Shown: piece after piece, positions 6,917 through 12,572 of the stretch
Position numbering within the stretch: the first letter of the stretch is position 1
Layout: each line of letters opens with the position of its first letter
Source of the DNA: an uncultured Eubacteriales bacterium
Lineage (GTDB): Bacteria > Bacillota > Clostridia > Oscillospirales > Oscillospiraceae
Reading direction: 5' to 3'
DNA: 18,929 nucleotides
Assembly: GCA_900547405.1 (NCBI GenBank)
Contig: URGL01000052.1
Span: 1 to 18,929, forward strand
Translations under genes and position numbers: made by a program
The notes under the pieces: generated by a model
Told to the model about the DNA's origin: nothing
Database searches by the model: none
What the model saw: the letters and a program-made list of their open reading frames with translations, nothing else

Positions 6917-7813
6917 GTGGCGCAAAAGGATATTTCCGAAAAGCTGCTGGAAGCATATGATGATGTGTTTGCTGATATTGTGAACGTTCTGCTTTTTGAT
7001 GGCAGAGAAATCCTAAAAGCAGATGAGCTTGTAGATCAAGCCCCACGGTCAGCCTATAAAGCAGACGGAAAGCTCCGGGAAATCGAGCGGGATGTTGCAA
7101 AGCGCTGGTGCAGGCAGAATATCCGCATTGCCTGTATCGGTCTGGAAAATCAGACACGGCCGGACCCGGATATGCCCCTTCGAGTGATCGGTTACGATGG
7201 CGCAGAATACCGAAATCAATTAAACGGGCCGGACCGTTATCCGGTGGTGACATTGGTCCTGTATTTTGGCCACGATAAGCATTGGGACAAACCGAAAACC
7301 CTATTGGGCTGTTTGGATGTCCCAGAAGAATTTAAGCCCTATGTAAAAGACTATGAGATCAATCTGTTTGAAATTGCATATCTTACTGAAGAGCAGGTAA
7401 ACCTATTTCAAAGTGATTTTGGCATTGTGGCAGATTTCTTTGTGCAAAAGCAGAGAAACGGTGACTATGAACCCAGTCGGAAGGAAATACAACACGTTCA
7501 GGAAATGTTGCAATTATTAAGCATTATGACAGGCGACCGCCGATTTGAGGAAGCCTGCACCAAGGAATCGGAAGGAGGTCCGAAAAATATGTGTGAAGTT
7601 CTGGATAAAGTTGAAAAACAAGGCATCGCCAAAGGCATGGCTGAAGGCATGGCCAAAGGCATGGCCAAAGGCATGACCAAAGGCGAAATGCTGAAGGCAA
7701 AGGAAGTGGCCCTCAATCTGAACAAAATGGGCCTGAGCAGCGAAATGATCGCCCAGGCCGTGGAGGTAAGTGTGGAAACCGTCCGGCAATGGCTCAGTGC
7801 TCCGGCAAACTGA
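6917..7813 (+). CDS. Rpn-family PD-(D/E)XK nuclease (putative recombination-promoting nuclease/transposase-like)
   Basis: This resembles the Rpn/YhgA group of PD-(D/E)XK nucleases, whose Escherichia coli members cut DNA and promote RecA-independent recombination. The start is GTG at 6917 (298 residues, MAQKDISEKLLEAYDD), chosen because AGGAAGGGG (6901-6909) lies 7 bases upstream; a TTG 24 bases earlier has no such site. Asp59 and the ExQ motif (E77-N-Q79 in GLENQT) are the likely active-site residues, with Gln in place of Lys, as I recall for this group. The C-terminus has a run of KGMAEGMAKGMAKGMTKG encoded by a 12-bp tandem repeat, followed by a helix-turn-helix-like end (GLSSEMIAQAVEVSVETV). 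Codon use is more AT-rich than in the flanking ribosomal genes, which suggests acquisition. No terminal repeats mark it as an active element. Confidence 0.82.
   Translation: MAQKDISEKLLEAYDDVFADIVNVLLFDGREILKADELVDQAPRSAYKADGKLREIERDVAKRWCRQNIRIACIGLENQTRPDPDMPLRVIGYDGAEYRNQLNGPDRYPVVTLVLYFGHDKHWDKPKTLLGCLDVPEEFKPYVKDYEINLFEIAYLTEEQVNLFQSDFGIVADFFVQKQRNGDYEPSRKEIQHVQEMLQLLSIMTGDRRFEEACTKESEGGPKNMCEVLDKVEKQGIAKGMAEGMAKGMAKGMTKGEMLKAKEVALNLNKMGLSSEMIAQAVEVSVETVRQWLSAPAN
7628..7687 (+). repeat. 12-bp tandem repeat in the Rpn-type gene
   Basis: Four units of GCCAAAGGCATG (7628-7675, one diverged to GCTGAAGGCATG) and a partial fifth encode Ala-Lys-Gly-Met repeats. The period is a multiple of three, so the repeat can expand or shrink without a frameshift. 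Confidence 0.9.
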
Positions 7814-7827
7814 TATATCCCTTATCG

Positions 7828-7873
7828 AATCCCCTCGATTTTCGGACGTAATTGTTCGAAAATCGGGGGGATT
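7828..7873. other. 17-bp hairpin downstream of the Rpn-type gene
   Basis: AATCCCCTCGATTTTCG (7828-7844) pairs with CGAAAATCGGGGGGATT (7857-7873), with one G-U pair and a 12-base loop. There is no T tail on the plus strand. It may be an mRNA 3'-end stabiliser or a small repeat unit. Confidence 0.55.
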
Positions 7874-7920
7874 GCCACACCAGGAAAGCGGACTGGTTCG
7901 CAATGGCATTTCCTCTGTTT

Positions 7921-7954
7921 GGGCACTTTGTCTTTTTGAGACAGCCCCTTTTTT
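7921..7954 (+). terminator. Candidate terminator of the Rpn-type gene
   Basis: GGGC...TGTCT, loop TTTTG, AGACA-GCCC, then a run of six T residues. The stem contains a 4-base bulge. Apart from this, the hairpin at 7828 and the promoter at 8011, the 260-bp gap 7814-8074 shows nothing else. Confidence 0.6.
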
Positions 7955-8010
7955 ACAGGGACATCAGCCACATGGTCAGGCTGCTCCAGTCCGGTCGAAT
8001 TCCGCCAAAG

Positions 8011-8039
8011 TTGACTTTTTTGAATTTACCGTGTATAAT
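8011..8039 (+). promoter_or_regulatory. Promoter of the replisome-organizer/helicase operon
   Basis: TTGACT (8011-8016), 17 bases, TATAAT (8034-8039). The block AGTTGACTTTTTTGAA and the later GTGTATAATAAG are identical to those upstream of the paralogue at 18210. A 7-bp inverted repeat TTGAATT/AATTCAA (8020-8026, 8050-8056) flanks the -10. Confidence 0.85.
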
Positions 8040-8074
8040 AAGTTCACTTAATTCAACCATCGGAGGAAACGGAA

Positions 8075-8779
8075 ATGAAAAAACCTGGTGTGATGATCTA
8101 TTTTACCATGCGTCCCTCCCGGAAGCTGCCTATGGAGGACCGGCTGCGGCTGTATGACGCCATGCTGGACTATGGGGAAACCGGGGTGGTGCCGGAATTG
8201 GAGGGGCCCCTGGCTCTGCTGTGGGACTATTTTCAGCCTCAGCTGGAGCTGGACAACGCCCGCTACGAGTCCATCCGGGCAAAGCGGGCCAAGGCGGGGC
8301 GGCTGGGGGGCCAGGTCTGCCAGGGCTCCAGGCAGCCGGAGCAGGAGCCCCAGGATGGGCAAGAAGAAGCAAGGGAGGCAGCGGAAGCAAACGAAGCAAA
8401 TGAAGCAAACGAAGCAAACGAAGCCAATACAATACAATCCAGTACAGTACAATCCAATCCAGTACAGTCCAATCCAGTTCAATTACGGGAGAGTATAGCG
8501 GCCAAAGCCCCTCCCGCCCCCAAAAAGAGGTTTGTCCCCCCTACTCAGGCAGAGATCGGGGCCTATGTCCGGGAGGCAAAGCTTACCATGGACCCTCAGG
8601 AATTTCTGGACTACTACACCGCCAACGGCTGGAAGGTAGGCAGCCACGCCATGAAGGACTGGCGTGCCGCCGCCCGGAACTGGGCCCGGAAGGAGGCCCA
8701 TATGCCCCGGCAGCCCCTTCGGCCCGCCCCCATTGTCCTGGCCCCATTGGAGGACCCCTACGGGGCCATCACCTACTGA
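8075..8779 (+). CDS. Phage-like replisome-organizer protein (DUF6291-like N-terminus), paralogue 1
   Basis: The 234-residue protein resembles phage replication organizers. The N-terminal domain (1-80, MKKPGVMIYFTMRPSRKLP, RLRLYDAMLDYGETG) looks like the DUF6291 family; the family name is recalled, not searched. The linker (about 82-150) is low-complexity: five Glu-Ala-Asn units, then TIQSSTVQSNPVQSNPVQL. The C-terminal domain (about 153-206, FLDYYTANGWKVG, MKDWRAAARNW) is a motif common at the ends of phage initiators and replisome organizers. The protein ends APLEDPYGAITY. GGAGG at 8062-8066 supports the start. The stop codon overlaps the ribosome binding site of a DnaB-like helicase, so the two are one operon. 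By analogy with phage modules such as SPP1 G38P/G39P/G40P it may bind an origin and bring in the helicase. That role is inferred. Confidence 0.8.
   Translation: MKKPGVMIYFTMRPSRKLPMEDRLRLYDAMLDYGETGVVPELEGPLALLWDYFQPQLELDNARYESIRAKRAKAGRLGGQVCQGSRQPEQEPQDGQEEAREAAEANEANEANEANEANTIQSSTVQSNPVQSNPVQLRESIAAKAPPAPKKRFVPPTQAEIGAYVREAKLTMDPQEFLDYYTANGWKVGSHAMKDWRAAARNWARKEAHMPRQPLRPAPIVLAPLEDPYGAITY
8384..8428 (+). repeat. Five tandem 9-bp repeats in paralogue 1
   Basis: GAAGCAAAC repeats at 8384, 8393 (ending T), 8402, 8411 and 8420 (GAAGCCAAT) encode five Glu-Ala-Asn units. They run directly into the 5-bp array. Confidence 0.95.
8424..8483 (+). repeat. Twelve tandem 5-bp units (iteron-like array) in paralogue 1
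   Basis: Twelve contiguous pentamers of the form NCART run from 8424 to 8483: CCAAT, ACAAT, ACAAT, CCAGT, ACAGT, ACAAT, CCAAT, CCAGT, ACAGT, CCAAT, CCAGT, TCAAT. The 5-bp period cycles through all three codon phases, so the regularity belongs to the DNA and not to the peptide. A matching array is found in the paralogue (18535-18584). It is a candidate initiator-binding site or replication origin. Confidence 0.9.
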
Positions 8780-8792
8780 GGAGGGCCGCGGA

Positions 8793-10079
8793 ATGTTTGA
8801 CTTCCAAAGCGCCGAATTCAGCACCCTCGGGGCCCTGCTCATCGACGGCAGCTGCCTGGAGCTGGTCCGGCCGGTGCTGCCCAATGGAGAGGCCTTCGGC
8901 AATCCCGCCTGCCGGAAGGCCTACGAGGCCATCTGCGCCCTGGCAGACCAGGGCAAGCCCATCGACCCGGTCACCGTGGGGCGGCTTTCGGGCCTGGACA
9001 ACCGATTTCTTCTGGAGTGCATGGAGCTCTCCCCCACCTGCGTCTATGCCGGGGACCATGCCAAAACCGTGGCCGAAGGCTACGCCCGGCGGCGGCTCCG
9101 GGACCTGGGATGCCAGCTGTCGGAGCAGGCCCTGTCCACAGACCGGGACCCCACAGAGCTGCGCAACCAGGCCCAAAGCATCCTGGAGACCCTGGACACC
9201 GGCACAGACACTGTCCTCACCGCCGCCGAAAGCCTGTATGCCTTCCTCACCTACCGGGCCCAGGTCAACAGCGGGGAGCGGCAGATCATCCACACCAGCT
9301 TTCCCGGTCTGGATGCCATCCTGGGGGGCTTCGCCCCGGGGGGACTCTACATCCAGGCCGCCCGGCCCGGAGTGGGCAAATCCTCCTTTGCCATTGCCCT
9401 GGGGGATATGCTGGCCAAGGACCGGACGGTGCTCTATGCCAGCCTGGAGATGAGCCTGGAGGAGCTGAACGCCCGGCGGCTGGCGGCCTTTGCCCCCCTG
9501 AACTGCTCCTACAGCCGGCTTCTCTTCAGCAAAACCACCCAGGAGGAGGAATTGCAGCTGCTGAACACCTGCGGCGAACTGGAGCCCAGAGCTCTGCGGC
9601 TGTGGAACCCCAACGGCCTGACGGTGCCGGAGCTGGAGCAGCAGGCCAGACACCTGAAAGCCCAGGTGGTGATCCTGGACTACCTGGGCCTGGTCCAGAC
9701 CCCCAGCACCAAGCAGACGGAATACGAGCGGGTGACCCAGATCTCCGGGGACCTGAAGCGGATGGCCCGGCGGCTAAACTGCGTGGTGCTGGCCCTGTGC
9801 CAGCTGAACCGGGAGTCCGTCTCCCCGGTCTGCGACAGTCTGCCGAAGCTCAGCCAGCTCCGGTCCTCCGGCGCTCTGGAACAGGACGCGGATGGAGTGC
9901 TGCTCCTCCACCGCAATGCCCCTTCCGACCTCCAGGATCCCAGCCAGCCCCAGCCCTTTTACATCCACGTGGCCAAAAACCGCCACGGCCGTACCGGCAC
10001 CGTGGAGCTGAACTGGTATCCCCCGGTCAACCGCTTCGAAGACCGCAGCGGCAAGTGGCCGGTCATGTCCTGGCGGTGA
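8793..10079 (+). CDS. DnaB-like replicative helicase
   Basis: Hexameric 5'-3' DNA helicase of the DnaB family, 428 residues from the ATG at 8793; GAGGAGG (8779-8785) lies 7 bases upstream and overlaps the previous stop codon. The N-terminal DnaB domain (about 5-105) begins STLGALLIDGSCLELVRP. The RecA-like domain starts near residue 170 and contains Walker A ARPGVGKSS (K196), the segment YASLEMSLEELNARR, Walker B VVILDYLGLV (D296), a conserved CQLNRE sensor, LRSSGALEQDADGVLLL, and a C-terminal NRHGRTGTVEL arginine segment. It is somewhat shorter than host DnaB, and its neighbour is an initiator-like gene and not rplI. This suggests a phage-derived or accessory helicase. The host dnaB is presumably elsewhere, but I cannot confirm that from this window. 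Confidence 0.93.
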   Translation: MFDFQSAEFSTLGALLIDGSCLELVRPVLPNGEAFGNPACRKAYEAICALADQGKPIDPVTVGRLSGLDNRFLLECMELSPTCVYAGDHAKTVAEGYARRRLRDLGCQLSEQALSTDRDPTELRNQAQSILETLDTGTDTVLTAAESLYAFLTYRAQVNSGERQIIHTSFPGLDAILGGFAPGGLYIQAARPGVGKSSFAIALGDMLAKDRTVLYASLEMSLEELNARRLAAFAPLNCSYSRLLFSKTTQEEELQLLNTCGELEPRALRLWNPNGLTVPELEQQARHLKAQVVILDYLGLVQTPSTKQTEYERVTQISGDLKRMARRLNCVVLALCQLNRESVSPVCDSLPKLSQLRSSGALEQDADGVLLLHRNAPSDLQDPSQPQPFYIHVAKNRHGRTGTVELNWYPPVNRFEDRSGKWPVMSWR

Positions 10080-10086
10080 AGCCCTA

Positions 10087-10130
10087 ACCTTCCCCTGGGG
10101 GAAGGTGGCCCCGTAGGGCCGGAGGAGCCT
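10087..10130 (+). repeat. Degenerate type A-like hairpin element
   Basis: Just after the helicase stop codon, ACCTTCCCC pairs with GGGGAAGGT, followed by a GGCCC-CGTA-GGGCC hairpin and GGAGGAGCC. It resembles type A repeats but lacks the GACGGATGAGGGG tail. It may act as the 3' end of the helicase transcript. Confidence 0.55.
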
Positions 10131-10214
10131 AAAAAGCAGGCATATCCGATCCCTTATCCAAAGCTGTTCCCCTTATTTTCACTAATAAAGAAAGGGAATC
10201 ATTTTCAGAAGAGA

Positions 10215-10242
10215 TTGACTTTCCCTTAAAACTGGATATAAT
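10215..10242 (+). promoter_or_regulatory. Promoter of the Fic gene
   Basis: TTGACT (10215-10220), 16 bases, consensus TATAAT (10237-10242), 28 bases upstream of the start codon. Confidence 0.85.
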
Positions 10243-10253
10243 ACAAGGGAAAG
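10219..10253. promoter_or_regulatory. Operator-like inverted repeat over the Fic promoter
   Basis: A perfect 9-bp inverted repeat, CTTTCCCTT (10219-10227) and AAGGGAAAG (10245-10253), brackets the -10 box. It overlaps the end of the -35 and the expected transcription start. A further half-site AAAGGGAAT lies at 10191-10199. A repressor bound here would block the promoter. Confidence 0.6.
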
Positions 10254-10270
10254 AAACGGAGGGTAAGGGA

Positions 10271-11317
10271 ATGAGAGATTTTCACTATTCAGCAATTCGG
10301 AACCAGAAATGGGATTCTGAGATTCTGGGACTGATTGCCGCAATCTATAAGGAAGCCGGGAAACAGGAGCTTTATCTGAAACAGCGTCCGGAAGAATTGG
10401 AGAAATTGGTTGAGATTGCAAAGATCCAAAGTACAGAGGCTTCCAATGCGATTGAAGGAATTGTTACCACCAGCACCCGAATTCGGCAGCTGGTCGAAGA
10501 AAAAACCATCCCGAAGAACCGGGATGAGCAGGAGATCGCTGGATACCGGGACGTGCTTTCCATTATTCACGAAAGCTTTGATGCCATTCCTCTGACACGG
10601 AATTACATTTTGCAGCTCCACAAAATCCTGTACAGCCATATGTACAATCCCATGGCGGGACAGACAAAGAATGTCCAGAATTATATCAGCGCCACCTATC
10701 CGGATGGTCATACCGAAATCCTGTTCACGCCCCTGGCACCTTTTGAGACACCGGAGGCGCTGGACCGGATCTGCGAGGAGTACAACAAGGTGATTGGCAA
10801 CATGGAATTGGAGCCTTTGATTGCCATTCCGGTTTTTATCCACGATTTCCTATGCATCCACCCTTTTAACGATGGGAACGGCAGAATGAGCCGGTTGCTG
10901 ACCACGCTGCTTTTGTATCGCAGCGGATTCTATGTTGGAAAATATATCTCTCTGGAAGCAAAAATCGCAAAAAGCAAGGATTTGTATTATGACGCATTGC
11001 TCCGTGCACAGCATGGCTGGCAGGAAGGAACCGAGGATGCGGTCCCCTTTATCAAGTACCTGCTTGGCACGATCCTGGCTGCTTATAAAGACTTTGAAGA
11101 TAGATTTGCCATCGTAGAAGAAAAGCTTCCCGCCACCCAAATGGTTCGCAAGGCAAGCCAGAATAAAATTGGTCGTTTTACGAAGCAGGATATCCGGGAG
11201 CTATGTCCTTCCTTGAGCCTCAGTTCTGTAGAAGGTGCACTGCGTAAAATGGTAGCGGATGGTGAACTGAAGCGTGAGGGAGCCGGAAAATCGACCCGCT
11301 ATATTCGATTGAAATAA
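10271..11317 (+). CDS. Fic-family protein (class II, predicted AMP transferase) with C-terminal winged helix
   Basis: Fic enzymes usually transfer AMP from ATP to target proteins. This 348-residue protein has the full active-site motif HPFNDGNGRMSR with the catalytic His197, preceded by a Fic N-terminal helical region. The inhibitory helix motif [S/T]xxxE[G/N] is present as SNAIEG (Ser58 to Gly63). Because it is N-terminal to the Fic core, the protein is class II and self-inhibited. The last 65 residues (KIGRFTKQDIRELCP, VEGALRKMVADGELKREG) look like a winged helix that may bind DNA. The start has GGAGGG 7 bases upstream. The gene has its own promoter and a palindrome over it, so autoregulation is plausible. 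Codon use is more AT-rich than in the helicase upstream. Its target is unknown, and no separate antitoxin gene is seen. Confidence 0.93.
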   Translation: MRDFHYSAIRNQKWDSEILGLIAAIYKEAGKQELYLKQRPEELEKLVEIAKIQSTEASNAIEGIVTTSTRIRQLVEEKTIPKNRDEQEIAGYRDVLSIIHESFDAIPLTRNYILQLHKILYSHMYNPMAGQTKNVQNYISATYPDGHTEILFTPLAPFETPEALDRICEEYNKVIGNMELEPLIAIPVFIHDFLCIHPFNDGNGRMSRLLTTLLLYRSGFYVGKYISLEAKIAKSKDLYYDALLRAQHGWQEGTEDAVPFIKYLLGTILAAYKDFEDRFAIVEEKLPATQMVRKASQNKIGRFTKQDIRELCPSLSLSSVEGALRKMVADGELKREGAGKSTRYIRLK

Positions 11318-11345
11318 TATGACCATTTTAACTCCACAATAAGGT

Positions 11346-11378
11346 AAAAAATCCCCCCAGGGGAACCTGGAGGGATTT
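11346..11378 (-). terminator. Terminator of fba
   Basis: The hairpin AAATCCC-C-CCAGG, loop GGAA, CCTGG-A-GGGATTT (11349-11378, one mismatch) is followed on the minus strand by six T residues. It lies between the convergent Fic and fba genes and could also slow transcription from the Fic side. Confidence 0.85.
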
Positions 11379-11391
11379 GAGGCATATGGAC

Positions 11392-12360
11392 TTAGGCCTT
11401 GCCGTCGGAGCCCAGAACGTGGACGATCTTGTGGGCCACCATGTCCTTGACGGCCTGACGGGCAGGCTTCAGGTACTGACGGGGGTCGAAGTGATCGGGA
11501 TGCTCGTAGAAGTACTTGCGGATGTTGCCAGTCATAGCCAGACGGATATCGGAGTCGATATTGATCTTGCAGACAGCCAGCTGAGCGGCCTTGCGCAGCT
11601 GATCCTCAGGAATGCCGATGGCGTCGGGCATATTGCCGCCGTAGGTGTTGACCATCTTCACGAACTCCTGGGGCACGGAGGAAGAGCCGTGCAGCACGAT
11701 GGGGAAGCCGGGCAGACGCTTGATGCACTCCTCCAGCACGTCGAAGCGCAGGGGGGGCGGCACCAGGATGCCGTCGGCATTGCGGGTGCACTGAGAGGGC
11801 TTGAACTTGTAAGCGCCGTGGCTGGTGCCGATGGCGATGGCCAGGGAGTCACAGCCGGTGCGGGAGACGAACTCCTCCACCTCTTCGGGGTGGGTGTAGC
11901 TTTCCTTGCCGTGCTCAACGGCGACCTCGTCCTCAACGCCGGCCAGGGTGCCCAGCTCGGCCTCGACCACAACACCGTGGTCGTGGGCGTACTCAACGAC
12001 CTTCTTGGTCAGAGCGATGTTCTCTTCAAAGGACTTGGAGGAGGCGTCGATCATGACGGAGGTGAAGCCGCCGTCCACACAGCTCTTGCACAGCTCGAAG
12101 CTGTCGCCGTGGTCCAGGTGCAGAGCGATGGGAATATCCGGATTCTCAATAACAGCAGCCTCCACCAGCTTCACCAGGTAGGTGTGGTTGGCGTAGGCAC
12201 GGGCGCCCTTGGACACCTGCAGAATGACGGGGGACTTCAGTTCGCCCGCAGCTTCGGTGATGCCCTGAACGATCTCCATGTTGTTGACGTTGAAAGCGCC
12301 GATGGCGTAGCCGCCGTCGTAAGCCTTCTTGAACATCTCAGTAGTAGTTACGAGAGCCAT
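11392..12360 (-). CDS. fba: Fructose-bisphosphate aldolase, class II
   Basis: Zinc-dependent aldolase of glycolysis and gluconeogenesis, which interconverts fructose 1,6-bisphosphate with glyceraldehyde 3-phosphate and dihydroxyacetone phosphate. It has 322 residues from the ATG at 12360 (MALVTTTEMF); AAAGGA lies 9 bases upstream, and an in-frame TTG 9 bases earlier is less likely. Family landmarks are HLDHGD with the catalytic Asp83 and zinc ligand His84, the EAELG segment, and zinc ligands His181 (GTSHGAYK) and His224 (VLHGSSS). NIDSD follows near the C-terminus. It is divergent from the PPi-PFK gene, the preceding step of glycolysis. It has its own promoter and a hairpin in the leader. Codon use is strongly biased, as in highly expressed genes. 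Confidence 0.97.
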   Translation of the reverse strand: MALVTTTEMFKKAYDGGYAIGAFNVNNMEIVQGITEAAGELKSPVILQVSKGARAYANHTYLVKLVEAAVIENPDIPIALHLDHGDSFELCKSCVDGGFTSVMIDASSKSFEENIALTKKVVEYAHDHGVVVEAELGTLAGVEDEVAVEHGKESYTHPEEVEEFVSRTGCDSLAIAIGTSHGAYKFKPSQCTRNADGILVPPPLRFDVLEECIKRLPGFPIVLHGSSSVPQEFVKMVNTYGGNMPDAIGIPEDQLRKAAQLAVCKINIDSDIRLAMTGNIRKYFYEHPDHFDPRQYLKPARQAVKDMVAHKIVHVLGSDGKA

Positions 12361-12382
12361 TGGAATCAATCCTTTCTTAATA

Positions 12383-12409
12383 AGCGCTCCTCCCGTGGGA
12401 GGCCCGCTT
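12383..12409 (-). promoter_or_regulatory. 5'-leader hairpin of fba mRNA
   Basis: AAGCG pairs with CGCTT, and inside it CCTCC pairs with GGAGG across a 4-base loop. The hairpin lies between the expected transcription start (near 12417) and the ribosome binding site. It could stabilise the mRNA end. Read on the plus strand it is followed by five T residues, so it could also stop transcription heading toward the PPi-PFK promoter. Confidence 0.6.
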
Positions 12410-12423
12410 TTTATTTCGATATC

Positions 12424-12451
12424 ATTATATCACATTTCTCAAAGAATTCAA
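12424..12451 (-). promoter_or_regulatory. Promoter of fba
   Basis: On the minus strand, TTGAAT (12446-12451), 16 bases, TATAAT (12424-12429). Confidence 0.8.
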
Positions 12452-12460
12452 TAATAATAT

Positions 12461-12489
12461 TTGCCAAACCATAAGAATCATGCTATAAT
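12461..12489 (+). promoter_or_regulatory. Promoter of the PPi-PFK gene
   Basis: TTGCCA (12461-12466), 17 bases, TATAAT (12484-12489). Its -35 is only 9 bases from the -35 of fba on the other strand, so one regulator could affect both. Confidence 0.8.
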
Positions 12490-12572
12490 GTGTATCGAGT
12501 GGATTTTATACAACCTATTTCCGGCAAATTCCACAAATCTCTATCTCAATTCCTATCTGGAGGTATATGAAA

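Noticed and set aside
6917..7813. Intact insertion sequence around the Rpn-type gene
   Set aside because: No terminal inverted repeats or target duplications are visible at the gene's edges.
8384..8483. CRISPR array
   Set aside because: Units are 5 and 9 bp, contiguous and without spacers, and lie inside a coding gene.
8793..10079. Host chromosomal dnaB
   Set aside because: It is not next to rplI, it is coupled to a phage-like organizer gene and it is shorter than usual. An accessory helicase is more likely, though this cannot be proved from the window.
11377..12474. 365-codon plus-strand frame opposite fba
   Set aside because: A mirror of fba; it runs through the fba promoter and terminator.
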